Assembly (NCBI GenBank): GCA_023435225.1
Contig: JAEYRX010000045.1
Span: 9,246 to 73,245, forward strand
DNA length: 64,000 nucleotides
Direction of reading: 5' to 3'
From: Bacillota bacterium
GTDB taxonomy: Bacteria; Bacillota; UBA4882; UBA8346
Numbering within the stretch: the stretch's first letter is position 1; every line of letters begins with the position of its first letter. Shown piece after piece: positions 33,981-42,892 of the stretch. The position numbers and the translations under genes are program-made. Below the pieces are notes generated by a model. It searched no databases. It was not told the DNA's origin and saw only the letters and a list, made by a program, of their open reading frames with translations.

Positions 33981-34757
33981 GTGTCTGTTATCGGAAACAT
34001 TAAGCCCCAAAAAAATCAGTTCTTAACCGCAATGGACCCAGGTGTCAAAGCAGGTTTGGTTATAATCTTAACAGCACTCCTTTTCTGGAGTATAATGCCG
34101 CTCAGTTTGGCAGTTATTTTGTTATATATCCTCCTGGTAACCTTTCTTTCAGGACTTTCTTTCCGGATTCTCTTGCGTAATCTGCTTTATTTATCAATTG
34201 CCTTGATTGTCCCCTATCTGTTCGGATTAATTTTTTCTATCTGCAGCGCTCTGTTTAATCCAGGCGGTTTTTCATTTGGGAGTATTAATTTTCCGGCGAT
34301 TGTTTTGAAATTTGGCCGTTTAATTTTATTGGGACATATCGGTAGTATATATCTATATTCCACTCCTTTTGGATTAATCGTTGGTATGTTGAACAGGCTG
34401 CTTACACCGGTTAAAAGGTGTGGGGCGCCGGTGATAGACTATTTAAAGATTTTAATCTGTATCCGGACGGAACTTCCCAGTGTAATCAAGCGCAGCCGTG
34501 ATACAATTGCCCAGTGGCGCGATTCGGCCGGAACGGTAAAACGCCGGAGTTTGAAGAGTAAAATAAATGGGATGGCAAATGTTATTGTATCACAAATTTT
34601 ACAGTCATTTCAAGAGATTGAGCGGATTCAAAAATTGATTGATGAAACTGATTGCGCGTATTTGGATGATTTTCAGTTTAAAGTATCCAAACCCGATGTT
34701 TCGGCGATAATTAGTTTGGTCTTGCTTAGTGCGGCGGTGTTATGGTTGGAACATTAA
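33981..34757 (+). CDS. EcfT/CbiQ-like energy-coupling factor membrane protein
   Basis: 258 residues. An N-terminal DPGVKAGLVI and hydrophobic helices precede a charged cytoplasmic segment (KRSRDTIAQWRDSAG) typical of the coupling helices of EcfT, which join ATPases to the substrate-binding subunit. In Listeria an ECF-type system moves flavins across the membrane to feed FmnB; that role is inferred here from the neighbours. No ECF ATPase is in the window. Start uncertain (GTG with a close AAAGG). Confidence 0.72.
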   Translation: MSVIGNIKPQKNQFLTAMDPGVKAGLVIILTALLFWSIMPLSLAVILLYILLVTFLSGLSFRILLRNLLYLSIALIVPYLFGLIFSICSALFNPGGFSFGSINFPAIVLKFGRLILLGHIGSIYLYSTPFGLIVGMLNRLLTPVKRCGAPVIDYLKILICIRTELPSVIKRSRDTIAQWRDSAGTVKRRSLKSKINGMANVIVSQILQSFQEIERIQKLIDETDCAYLDDFQFKVSKPDVSAIISLVLLSAAVLWLEH

Positions 34758-34818
34758 AATAAACTGGAGAATTGAATCACGTAAGACTGCAGAACTTTTA
34801 TGTATCAGGGCTATTACA

Positions 34819-34847
34819 TTGACTTATATATATGTCCATACTATAAT
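34819..34847 (+). promoter_or_regulatory. Promoter of the ndh2 operon
   Basis: TTGACT, 17-bp spacer, TATAAT. The transcript would begin near 34854 and include repeat copy B in its leader before the ndh2 start at 35018. Confidence 0.75.
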
Positions 34848-34890
34848 AGTATTGTGATATTTTTCACTAATAAATATGCTGCTCTATCTA

Positions 34891-34974
34891 GAAAATTCTA
34901 TCGATGCTTGTCGATCCACGCCAATCTATTTTCATAATTTCGCTTGGGCCAATTGGAAATTGGTGTGGACGACT
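34891..34974 (+). repeat. GTGGACGACT-family repeat, copy B
   Basis: GAAAATTCTATCGATGCTTG ... GGTGTGGACGACT. The ends pair as GTCGATCCACGCCAAT with ATTGGTGTGGACGAC. Compared with copy A, CCAGC/GCTGG is replaced by CCAAT/ATTGG, so pairing is kept. It lies in the 5' leader of ndh2. Confidence 0.7.
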
Positions 34975-35017
34975 CTGCGGTAAAATAGCGATCATTTCGA
35001 AAGGATTGATAAGAAAA

Positions 35018-37015
35018 ATGAATAAGATAGTTGTAATCGGAGGGGGCTACGCAGGCGTACTTACGGCAAAGAAACTTGCCAAGAAATTTAAAAAGGACGC
35101 CGGTACATCGGTAACCATTATCGATAAAAACCCGTTTCATACAATGCTTACGGAGCTGCATGAAGTCGCCGCGGGAAGGGTTGAAGAGGACAGCATCAGA
35201 ATAAGTTTTAGAAAGATCTTTGCAGGCCGAAAAGTACAATTTATCCAGGACTTTGTGAAGTCCGTCGATTTCACCAAAAAAACCGTCGTCGGAAGAAACG
35301 GGTCTTATGAATATGACTATTTGGTAATGGCGGCAGGTTCGCGTCCGACTTATTTCGGCATCCCGGGAGCGAAAGAACATTCCTTATCCTTATGGTCTTA
35401 TGAAGACTCTATCAAGCTCAGGGAGCACATACTTGAACGCTTTAGGCAGGCTGCTTCGGAAACCGACGAATTTGAAAAACGCAGGCTACTTACATTTCAT
35501 GTCGTCGGCGCAGGTTTGACAGGAGTCGAAATGGCCGGCGAGCTTGCCGAATATGTACCTATATTATGCGACAGGTTCGAATTAGACAGGAAAGAAGTAT
35601 CTCTATTTAATGTAGACTTACTTCCCCGCGTCGTCCCTACCCTTCCGGAAAAGCTGTCGGTAAAAATACAGCGCCGCCTTGAAAAGATGGGCGTAGGCAT
35701 GCTGCTTAACACACGGGTCGTCGAGATCGGTGCGGATTACATCGACTTGAGCCATGAAGAAAAGTCAAGCCGGCATGCTACCGGTACCGTAATTTGGGTG
35801 GGAGGTATAGAATGCGCTTGTGTGACCACCAAGGCCGGGGAGACAGCGGCCTGCGACCGCCGGGGTAGGTTGAATACGGATAAATACCTAAGGTGTACTG
35901 ACAACGAGAGTTTTTATGTTGCCGGAGATAGCCTAAATTGCATTCCCGAGGGCCAGTCCGAGCCTGTGCCTCAAATGGTGGAAAACTGCGAGCTAAGCGC
36001 TGATAACGTGGCGCATAACATATATGTATCCATAACGGGTAAAGGCAAACTCAAAGAGTATAGACCCCAATTTCACGGGGTCATGGTAAGCCTCGGCGGA
36101 AGATACGCGGTTGCCAGGGTAGGATTGCCCGGGTTAATGATAAACCTTCCGTCCTTTTTAGCCATGTTTACCAAGCACTTTATAAATATTGTCTATTTTC
36201 TCCAAGTGCTCGGCTGGAACAAGGTATCCAGCTATCTCAAGCATGAATTTTTCACCATCCGCAATAAACGGAGCTTTGTCGGAGGGCATCTGAGTAACCG
36301 GACGCCAAGTTTTCTTCTGGTTCCGCTCCGCCTCTGGCTGGGTATCGTATGGCTATTCGAAGGAATTATGAAAATAGGGGATGGCTGGTTCGTATCCCCC
36401 AAACTCAAAGACTTTTTTGGCGGGGCAAATGCTTGGTTTGCTTCTCTGTTGGGCAACACCTCCGATACCGTTTCTACAGCAACAAATACCGCCGCCTCGG
36501 CATCCGACGCAGTGACTAGCGCGACCGGAGCAGCACCATCAGCCTCACACGCTGTCGCCTCCGCCGGGACAGTTATTATGAATTGGGATATCCTTGGTAT
36601 TTTCAAGGTAATATTCGTAAGCGGTAAGGCGCTAGCCCAGTCTACTCTCGCCGACTTCGCTTTCAAGCTGGATATCCCCGTTATGAACTGGTTTATAAAT
36701 ACCTACATCATGCCTTTTAACTGGGTCCAGATGGTAATGCAGATATTCATTGTCGCTGCCGAGATAGTAATCGCACTTGCGCTTATCGGGGGGCTATTTA
36801 CCCCACTGGCTGGAGCGTTATCAATAGTACTGCTGTGCATATTCATTGCCTCTACGGGCTTATACATGTCAAGCTTTTGGATGCTAGTGGCGGCAATAGC
36901 TATGCTCTGGGGAGCAGGCAGTATATTCGGCCTGGACTATTACACTACACCGCTCCTGAAAAAAGGTTGGAAGCGGTTGGGTTGGGTAAGGCGGTTATAT
37001 ATCTATCATGACTAA
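35018..37015 (+). CDS. Type II NADH dehydrogenase (Ndh2) fused to DoxX-like membrane domain
   Basis: 665 residues. Residues 1-410 are a two-dinucleotide-fold flavoprotein (VIGGGYAGV for FAD, HVVGAGLTGVEMAGELAEY for NADH, then FYVAGD). It would oxidise NADH and reduce a quinone at the membrane. From residue about 430 there is a DoxX-like region (LRLWLGIVWLFEGIMKIGDGW) with several membrane helices, interrupted by an Ala/Ser/Thr-rich linker (about 468-517). The extension fits membrane-bound Ndh2 in Listeria-type loci. ATG 35018 is used because the frame upstream runs through repeat B. It overlaps the next gene by 8 bp. Confidence 0.88.
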   Translation: MNKIVVIGGGYAGVLTAKKLAKKFKKDAGTSVTIIDKNPFHTMLTELHEVAAGRVEEDSIRISFRKIFAGRKVQFIQDFVKSVDFTKKTVVGRNGSYEYDYLVMAAGSRPTYFGIPGAKEHSLSLWSYEDSIKLREHILERFRQAASETDEFEKRRLLTFHVVGAGLTGVEMAGELAEYVPILCDRFELDRKEVSLFNVDLLPRVVPTLPEKLSVKIQRRLEKMGVGMLLNTRVVEIGADYIDLSHEEKSSRHATGTVIWVGGIECACVTTKAGETAACDRRGRLNTDKYLRCTDNESFYVAGDSLNCIPEGQSEPVPQMVENCELSADNVAHNIYVSITGKGKLKEYRPQFHGVMVSLGGRYAVARVGLPGLMINLPSFLAMFTKHFINIVYFLQVLGWNKVSSYLKHEFFTIRNKRSFVGGHLSNRTPSFLLVPLRLWLGIVWLFEGIMKIGDGWFVSPKLKDFFGGANAWFASLLGNTSDTVSTATNTAASASDAVTSATGAAPSASHAVASAGTVIMNWDILGIFKVIFVSGKALAQSTLADFAFKLDIPVMNWFINTYIMPFNWVQMVMQIFIVAAEIVIALALIGGLFTPLAGALSIVLLCIFIASTGLYMSSFWMLVAAIAMLWGAGSIFGLDYYTTPLLKKGWKRLGWVRRLYIYHD

Positions 37016-38003
37016 CAAATCGAATTTGGCATATATTAGCGAGCCCGGTCCTTCCATGAACAGGCTTGAATATGACGAAGCTCTGCGTCTAACGGAGTTG
37101 GAGGTCAGAAAACACCTAAAGAATGCTCCACCTCTGATCAGAGTCCAGACTTCGCATCTTGCCACAGGAAACGGGAAAGGAATACGCGCACGGGCTTTAC
37201 TTGCCTGCTCCATAGGCAGTGACGGTCTTATTAGGCATGACGCGATAAATGCCGCCGTTGCCGTCGAGTTGCTGCATCTTGCCACACTTATTCATGACGA
37301 CATCATCGACGACGCCGATATGCGCCGGGGCATAGACGCCTTGCATGTGAAATTCGGCAAAAAAACAGCGGTCCTCTGTGGGGATTATCTGTTCTGCCTT
37401 GCTTTTGACATTGCTTCGTCGGTATCACCCCGGGAATCGGACAGGGATAAAGTAGACGGTATTCTGCCTTCATATCTTACGGAGATCTGCCTTGGTGAGA
37501 TTAGGGAATTAGGTAATATCGGGAATCTCGACCTTACTGAGCGTGAGTATTTCAGGATAATATCCGGAAAAACGGCGGCGCTGTTTCAGGCCTCCTTCCA
37601 CGCGGGCTTCTTTCTATCCGATGAGCCACTGGAAACTAAGAATGCCTATATAGAGATAGGCAAACAGCTAGGGATGCTTTTCCAGCTTGTCGACGACTGC
37701 CTGGACTTCATAGCTTCGAAAAAAAAGGCAAAGAAGCCCGTACTTACCGATTGCAGCCGCGGTGTCGTTACACTGCCGCTAATTTATGCGCTGAAAGCCG
37801 ATAAAACGCTTCGATTAAAAATAGAAAACGGCTTATCGGAGCAGGAGCTGAAGGCTGCCGTTATATCAGCGGGTGGGCTTGAATATACGCAGTCCAAGAT
37901 CAGGAATCGCCGATCGAAGGCGAAAAAAATCATATCCTCGCTGAGTTCCGAAAGCAAAAAGACCAAGCTGGAGCTGTTGCTTGACAAGGCTGCCGCTTTT
38001 TAA
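37008..38003 (+). CDS. Polyprenyl diphosphate synthase (DmkB-like)
   Basis: 331 residues of the trans-isoprenyl synthase family. First Asp-rich motif DDIIDDADMRRG and second DDCLDF bind the Mg-diphosphate substrate. It would build the polyprenyl tail of the quinone used by Ndh2. Translational overlap with ndh2 and the adjoining prenyltransferase indicate a dedicated demethylmenaquinone branch, as DmkB in Listeria. Confidence 0.88.
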   Translation: MTNKSNLAYISEPGPSMNRLEYDEALRLTELEVRKHLKNAPPLIRVQTSHLATGNGKGIRARALLACSIGSDGLIRHDAINAAVAVELLHLATLIHDDIIDDADMRRGIDALHVKFGKKTAVLCGDYLFCLAFDIASSVSPRESDRDKVDGILPSYLTEICLGEIRELGNIGNLDLTEREYFRIISGKTAALFQASFHAGFFLSDEPLETKNAYIEIGKQLGMLFQLVDDCLDFIASKKKAKKPVLTDCSRGVVTLPLIYALKADKTLRLKIENGLSEQELKAAVISAGGLEYTQSKIRNRRSKAKKIISSLSSESKKTKLELLLDKAAAF

Positions 38004-38073
38004 ATGTAACGACATTATTAGCATCATATGTTTTGCGAAAAGATGTTAAAGCGTTTGAAAGGAAACGGTGCTG

Positions 38074-39036
38074 ATGGGTATCGAAACCAAAATAACAAGC
38101 GCAACCTCTCCGATGGGTATCGTAAAGAGAACCTTGAGCTATGTCGAGATAAAAACCAAAATAACCAGCGTATTAACGTTTCTGATGGGGCTTGCTTATC
38201 TATATTCGTCCGGCTACGGGATTGATCCCCTCAAAACAGTGGTGTTTTTTCTCGGCATGTTTTGCTTCGACCTTACCGCCACTTCGGTAAACAATTATTA
38301 CGATACGAAAAAAAATCATCAGACGCTCCAGTTTAATCGGCCTACGGCCATGGCGATATTGCTTATCTTGTTTGCGGTAAGCGTCTTTTTTGGGCTCTTG
38401 CTCGTTTATCTGACTGATCCGGCTGTTTTACTCCTAGGCGTTATCTGTTTCTTTTTCGGTATAATTTATTCCTATGGCCCCATCCCCATCTCCCACGGGC
38501 CATACGGCGAAATAGTTTCCGGTTGCTTTTACGGACTGTTAATTCCGGCTATCCTGATGTATATAAATGTTCCCAAAGGCGGGCTTTTTTCGTATATTTT
38601 GATTGATTGGAAGCTGTCCATGATTCTGGATATCAGGTCCATCGTCGGGCTCCTAATGTTGTCCGCTGTTCCCTGCTGCCTTACCGCCAATATCATGCTG
38701 GCCAACAATATATGTGATGTTAAGCGCGATGTAGCGGTAAACAGGTACACGCTTGCCTATTATTTAGGAAAAAAATCCCTGTGGCTTTTTGCCGCACTTT
38801 ACTACACGGCATATCTGTCGGTGATCTTGATGGTGGTTGCGGGCTTCCTTTCGCCGCTCAGCTTTATATTATTAATCACGCTAATCCCGGTACAGAAAAA
38901 TATAAAGCTGTTTTTTGAAAAACAGATTAAGGAAGAGACTTTCATAGTCTCGATCAAAAACTTTCTAATCATAATCATAATGCATGCCTTGCTGATTTTT
39001 CTAGGAAGCTTGCTGCCGGGCTGGGGTCCCCGATGA
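38074..39036 (+). CDS. UbiA/MenA-type prenyltransferase (DmkA-like)
   Basis: About 320 residues with eight or so membrane helices. The two Asp motifs of UbiA enzymes are present in modified form: NNYYDTKKN and NNICDVKRDVAVNRYT. It would attach the polyprenyl chain to dihydroxynaphthoate. ATG 38074 is 10 bases after AAAGGA. It overlaps the next gene by 4 bp (ATGA). Confidence 0.85.
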   Translation: MGIETKITSATSPMGIVKRTLSYVEIKTKITSVLTFLMGLAYLYSSGYGIDPLKTVVFFLGMFCFDLTATSVNNYYDTKKNHQTLQFNRPTAMAILLILFAVSVFFGLLLVYLTDPAVLLLGVICFFFGIIYSYGPIPISHGPYGEIVSGCFYGLLIPAILMYINVPKGGLFSYILIDWKLSMILDIRSIVGLLMLSAVPCCLTANIMLANNICDVKRDVAVNRYTLAYYLGKKSLWLFAALYYTAYLSVILMVVAGFLSPLSFILLITLIPVQKNIKLFFEKQIKEETFIVSIKNFLIIIIMHALLIFLGSLLPGWGPR

Positions 39037-39419
39037 AATATATGAGAAAAGCGGATATAGTATTAATCGCAGTCCTTGTCGTTGCGGCTCTAATGTTTTT
39101 CTTTTTGAATAGGTATTTTTTGGCGGAAAAAGGGGTATATGCCGAGATATATCATGATTCCGTGCTGGTTTACCGGATAAAACTTTCAACTGCCAAAGAA
39201 GGTTCGTTATCCATACCCGGACAGCCCAAGGTGGTTTTTCATCAATACGCTGACGGAAGCATCGCTTTTACCAAGTCCGATTGCCCCGACAAGATTTGTA
39301 TTCGTTCGGGTAGGCTAAAGTATGTCGGCCAGTTTGCCGCCTGCCTTCCCAACAAGATAGTGCTGAAAATCGTTTCAGAGGAGAAAGAACATGAGGGTCC
39401 GGACTTGATTATCCAATAA
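39033..39419 (+). CDS. EetA-like NusG-domain-II membrane protein
   Basis: 128 residues: one N-terminal membrane helix, then an extracytoplasmic domain with SDCPDKICIRSGRL and ACLPNKIVLKI, the cysteine-bearing signature of the NusG_II family. EetA of Listeria belongs to this family and, with EetB, is needed for electron transfer to the flavin lipoprotein. The name is misleading: it has no link to transcription factor NusG. Confidence 0.82.
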   Translation: MKYMRKADIVLIAVLVVAALMFFFLNRYFLAEKGVYAEIYHDSVLVYRIKLSTAKEGSLSIPGQPKVVFHQYADGSIAFTKSDCPDKICIRSGRLKYVGQFAACLPNKIVLKIVSEEKEHEGPDLIIQ

Positions 39420-39487
39420 GGGCCACGTCAGCTCGTCGCGGCAATTGAAAGTATGAAAACAAGTTTTTAACTCTGTGTCTATTATGG

Positions 39488-39606
39488 GAAATGCTATCGA
39501 GGTTTGATAGTATGAAGTAAATTTTTATCCTCAGCATTTGCATTTTTAAAGCCAAATGCAAATGTAATTCCTTTCAGGTGCGCAGAGGAAGCTGGCGTGG
39601 ACGACT
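39488..39606 (+). repeat. GTGGACGACT-family repeat, copy C (with insertion)
   Basis: Starts GAAATGCTATCGAGG, ends GGCGTGGACGACT. The middle carries a segment shared with copy D, including an 11-bp palindrome CATTTGCATTT/AAATGCAAATG (39535-39564). It lies upstream of the PplA-like gene. Confidence 0.65.
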
Positions 39607-39767
39607 CCATGGCCAATAATGATTTAGCCACAGAGAAACGGAGACACAGAGAAATCATTTTTCTATGTTGCTACAAAGGGCTTCTTCTCGCATTGGCGGA
39701 AGTAACCTGCGCTAATGAGGGATTGATCCGAATAAAAACCTTATACTAAAAGGAGGCAAAAATTAAA

Positions 39768-40757
39768 ATGAGAAAGTTGACTGCAGTAGTACTAATGTTT
39801 TTACTCGTTTCCGCGTTTTTCACCGGCTGCGGCGGGTCTAAGGGAGTCAAGACCGGCCTGGCGGTGATTACGACCGTGAATAAGTCCACTGACGCCGGCG
39901 TAAAGCCGGGCCTAGCGGAAACCGATTCGACAGTTGCTGCGGTAATGGTCGACGGAAGCGGCAAGATAATCAAGTGCGTTATCGACTCGGTCCAGAGCAA
40001 GATAAACTTTGATGCGTCCGGTAAGCTTATTACTCCGACGGATACCAAGTTCCTGACCAAAGACGAACGCGGCGAAGACTACGGAATGAAAAAAGCCTCC
40101 AAAATCGGAAAGGAATGGAACGAGCAGGCGGCAGAATTTGCCAAATATGTGGAAGGCAAGACAGTCGACGAGGTAAAGACGATTGCGGTGGACGAAAGCA
40201 AACATGCTATTGGTTCCGATCTCAAAACCTCGGTGACCATCTCTATTGGCGAATTTATCGAAGCAGTCGAAAAAGCCGCCGCTCAGGCGCAGGATCTTGG
40301 AGCATCGTCCTCCGATAAGCTGGGACTAGGGATAATGACCAATATGAAACACTCTGTCAACGCCGGTGAAAAACCAGGCCTGGCTGAGGGCTATTCCACC
40401 TATGTAGCCATTACCCAAGATTCCAAAGGCAAGATAAGCAGTTGCCTCATTGACGCTAGTCAGGGCAGAATCAATTTCAACACGTCCGGCAAGATCATAA
40501 CTGATCTTAAAGTTCGGGTGAAAACCAAGAACGAGCTTGGCGAAGAATATGGAATGAAAAAGGTCTCTAAATTAGGGAAAGAGTGGAATGAGCAGGCGGC
40601 GGCCTTCGCCAAATATGTAACCGGTAAAACACCGGCTGAGGTAGCCGATATTGCTGTAAACGATAAAGGACAAGCGACCGGCAGTGATCTCTTGGCGTCG
40701 GTGACCATCGGCATCACAGACTTGAAAGAAGCCCTGGCTAAAGCTGCGGCGAAATGA
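39768..40757 (+). CDS. PplA-like flavin-carrying lipoprotein, two repeats
   Basis: 329 residues. Signal peptide with lipobox FFTGC (Cys21). Two repeats of about 140 residues follow (about 25-175 and 185-329), sharing EYGMKK/DYGMKK, KEWNEQAA and a terminal GSDLxxSVTI motif with Thr157 and Thr313. In PplA-type proteins a threonine near such a motif is covalently joined to FMN by FmnB. It would carry electrons from the membrane to outside acceptors. AAAGGAGG precedes the ATG. The exact flavinylated residues are inferred. Confidence 0.82.
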   Translation: MRKLTAVVLMFLLVSAFFTGCGGSKGVKTGLAVITTVNKSTDAGVKPGLAETDSTVAAVMVDGSGKIIKCVIDSVQSKINFDASGKLITPTDTKFLTKDERGEDYGMKKASKIGKEWNEQAAEFAKYVEGKTVDEVKTIAVDESKHAIGSDLKTSVTISIGEFIEAVEKAAAQAQDLGASSSDKLGLGIMTNMKHSVNAGEKPGLAEGYSTYVAITQDSKGKISSCLIDASQGRINFNTSGKIITDLKVRVKTKNELGEEYGMKKVSKLGKEWNEQAAAFAKYVTGKTPAEVADIAVNDKGQATGSDLLASVTIGITDLKEALAKAAAK

Positions 40758-40787
40758 TAACAATTTTTGAGTTGCCTTGAGTCCTCT

Positions 40788-40840
40788 AAATATGTCGTAA
40801 TAAGTTTCATGGATAAGCATGGATTATTGCGACATATTTT
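40788..40840 (+). terminator. Terminator-like hairpin after the PplA-like gene
   Basis: Long stem AAATATGTCG.AATAA / TTATT.CGACATATTT followed by TT. It separates pplA from the flavin transferase gene. Confidence 0.6.
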
Positions 40841-40857
40841 CCTAATTCATATGTTAA

Positions 40858-40971
40858 GGGAGTTTCAAAATTATCATAATTAAGTTATAAATGCAATATA
40901 TAGTGAGCAACCCAGATGTATCTATCAATATATTGTATTTAAATGTAAAATTTCATAATTTTGAAAATCCC
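40858..40971. repeat. MITE-like element 2
   Basis: 114 bp with 17-bp terminal inverted repeats, GGGAGTTTCAAAATTAT and ATAATTTTGAAAATCCC, one mismatch. The interior has CAATATAT...CAATATATTG and GTGAGCAACCC. The same layout, interrupted, is seen at 12858; a related 115-bp element is at 55594. Confidence 0.65.
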
Positions 40972-41002
40972 TCATGTTGAAAAAAGCCCAATAATATTGC
41001 TA

Positions 41003-41034
41003 TTCACATCCGGTAGTTAGGATGTGAATTTTTA
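41003..41034 (+). terminator. Intrinsic terminator-like hairpin
   Basis: Perfect 9-bp stem TTCACATCC/GGATGTGAA with 8-base loop and T5 tail, in the gap before the flavin transferase gene. Confidence 0.6.
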
Positions 41035-41127
41035 CTAAGAACTTTTTTACATATGTTAAACTAAGATTCGAGATAGTGTTTACTTAATGCCTGTACTAGG
41101 TAATCTGTGCATAAAGGAACATGAAAT

Positions 41128-42183
41128 ATGAAACAATTAATCATCTCTTTGTTGGCCGTTTTGCTTATAATCCCATCAGGATGCGCAAAAAAGACAACAA
41201 AATATCAGGCTGAGTTTTTAGGGGTATTCGATACCGTGACTAATGTCGTGGGCTATTCGGAAAACAAAGAGGAATTTACCACCCTCGTCGGACGGATAAA
41301 GGACAAGCTCACGGAGTATCACAGGCTATTCGATATCTATCATAACTACGAGGGTATCAACAACATCAAAACCATCAATGACAACGCAGGCAAAGCTCCG
41401 GTAAAGGTTGATAGGGAACTTATCTCCATGCTGGTTTTTGCTAAAAAACAGTATTATCTGACTGACGGTAAGACAAACATTGCTATGGGATCGGTACTCA
41501 GGATATGGCATGAGTATAGGGAAAAAGGCATATCAGACCCGCTTAAAGCCGAAATACCTCCGCGGGAGCTGCTTGAGCAAGCCGCCCGGCATACTAATAT
41601 CGAGGACATTATAATCGATATGAAAACCTCGACAGTATGCCTATCAGACCCCGAGATGAGCCTTGACGTAGGGGCGGTAGCCAAAGGCTACGCCGCTGAG
41701 TTGACAGCCCGCTATTTTGAAGACCAAGGTATCTCTTCTCTTCTGCTCAGCGTAGGCGGCAATGTCCGGTCTATAGGCGGTAAGCCGGGCAAAAACAGGA
41801 TAGTGCCCTGGAATGTTGGGATAAAAAACCCGGATAAGGAGAGCAAGGAAATCGAGCTGTTCAGTGTACTGATATCGGGATATTCCGTAGTGTCAAGCGG
41901 CTCATATGAGCGGTATTACACTGTAAACGGAACAAGGTACAACCATATCATCGACCCAAGTACCCTGATGCCTGCGTCGAATTTTACGGATGTTACAATA
42001 ATATGCCGCGACTCCGGTGTTGCCGATTCGTTGTCCACCGCCGTATTTGTTATGCCCCTTGAAATGGGCAAGAAGTTAATCGAAGGTCTTAACGGTGTCG
42101 AAGCCCTATGGGTGACGGTTACTGGCGAACTAGTTTATTCCAAAGGGTTTAAGAGGTTTCTGGAAACTGACAATGAAAAATAA
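41128..42183 (+). CDS. apbE: FAD:protein FMN transferase (ApbE/FmnB-like lipoprotein)
   Basis: 351 residues with lipobox PSGC near residue 19, so outside the membrane. ApbE hallmarks are present: GAVAKGYAAE, LLSVGGNVRSIGGKPG, and the metal/FAD segment RYNHIIDPSTLMP. It splits FAD and attaches FMN to threonine in target proteins, most likely the PplA-like lipoprotein beside it. The last gene of the electron-transfer locus, closed by the terminator at 42297. Confidence 0.92.
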   Translation: MKQLIISLLAVLLIIPSGCAKKTTKYQAEFLGVFDTVTNVVGYSENKEEFTTLVGRIKDKLTEYHRLFDIYHNYEGINNIKTINDNAGKAPVKVDRELISMLVFAKKQYYLTDGKTNIAMGSVLRIWHEYREKGISDPLKAEIPPRELLEQAARHTNIEDIIIDMKTSTVCLSDPEMSLDVGAVAKGYAAELTARYFEDQGISSLLLSVGGNVRSIGGKPGKNRIVPWNVGIKNPDKESKEIELFSVLISGYSVVSSGSYERYYTVNGTRYNHIIDPSTLMPASNFTDVTIICRDSGVADSLSTAVFVMPLEMGKKLIEGLNGVEALWVTVTGELVYSKGFKRFLETDNEK

Positions 42184-42296
42184 CTTTGGCGAAAAAATGT
42201 CCTTGACGGGAGTGATGCATAAGGCCAATCATGAAATGATTTTTTGAGAGATGTGCATTTGTATCAAAAGATAGTAACTTGGTCAAGAAAAAAATA

Positions 42297-42333
42297 AACA
42301 ACCCACAAATTTGATGGGTTGTTTTGTTTTTTT
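42297..42333 (+). terminator. Terminator of the electron-transfer locus
   Basis: Stem AACAACCCA/TGGGTTGTT followed by TTGTTTTTTT. Confidence 0.8.
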
Positions 42334-42459
42334 ACAGAGAGTTGCTTCTGCTTTATTTTCTTGGCATAAGCAACAGCTCCATTCAAGAGATACTCGGTAA
42401 TAATCTTCTCCCATACTCTTTACGTACGAAAAAATGACATTTACCCAGAATTATTAGGT

Positions 42460-42720
42460 AGTCGTCCACGCCAGCATCCGCTGCACACCAGAAAGTATGA
42501 AAATAAGGCTGGGTATATAAGTTAATTTAAATATCTATCATATCAACTCATTCTTAAAGCTGAATGTGTTGTTAAATTAATGAATTTAAATTAACTTATT
42601 TCCGCTGTAATAGTATGAAGAAAATTCTTTTTTAAATTACATTTGCATTTGGCTTTAAAAATGCAAATGCTGAGGATAAAAATTTACTTCATACTATCTG
42701 ACAAGCATCAATAGCATTTT
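42460..42720 (-). repeat. GTGGACGACT-family repeat, copy D (long form, reversed)
   Basis: Read on the minus strand it begins AAAATGCTATTGATGCTTGTC and ends GGCGTGGACGACT. At 261 bp it is the longest copy. The extra middle includes the palindromic segment of copy C and an AT-rich part with AAGTTAATTTAAAT and its complement. Confidence 0.65.
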
Positions 42721-42835
42721 ATAGGTAGAAGCGGAAAAATCATTTCCGCTTCCAATATATCTTCCTTATGAAAGCCCTAGAATTTGGTTTAGAGACATAT
42801 TTCCTACAATATTCCTTAAAGTACAATAAAATACC

Positions 42836-42864
42836 TTGACATATTCCTTGGTATCCTATAAAAT
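42836..42864 (+). promoter_or_regulatory. Promoter of the HTH gene at 42893
   Basis: TTGACA, 17-bp spacer, TAAAAT. It rules out the longer reading frame start at 42836. Confidence 0.6.
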
Positions 42865-42892
42865 TCAATTATTAAATTCAGGAGTCGTTGAT

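Noticed and set aside
34904..35017. Longer N-terminus for Ndh2
   Set aside because: It would run through repeat copy B, and the FAD motif begins immediately after ATG 35018.
36232..36666. 144-codon minus-strand frame
   Set aside because: It is the complement of the Ala/Ser/Thr-rich linker in Ndh2 and has no ribosome site or family likeness.
42300..42420. Minus-strand stretch reading like the tail of a protein (YLLNGAVAYAKKIKQKQ)
   Set aside because: Open over about 35 codons only, no start, overlaps a terminator; too little to call a remnant gene.
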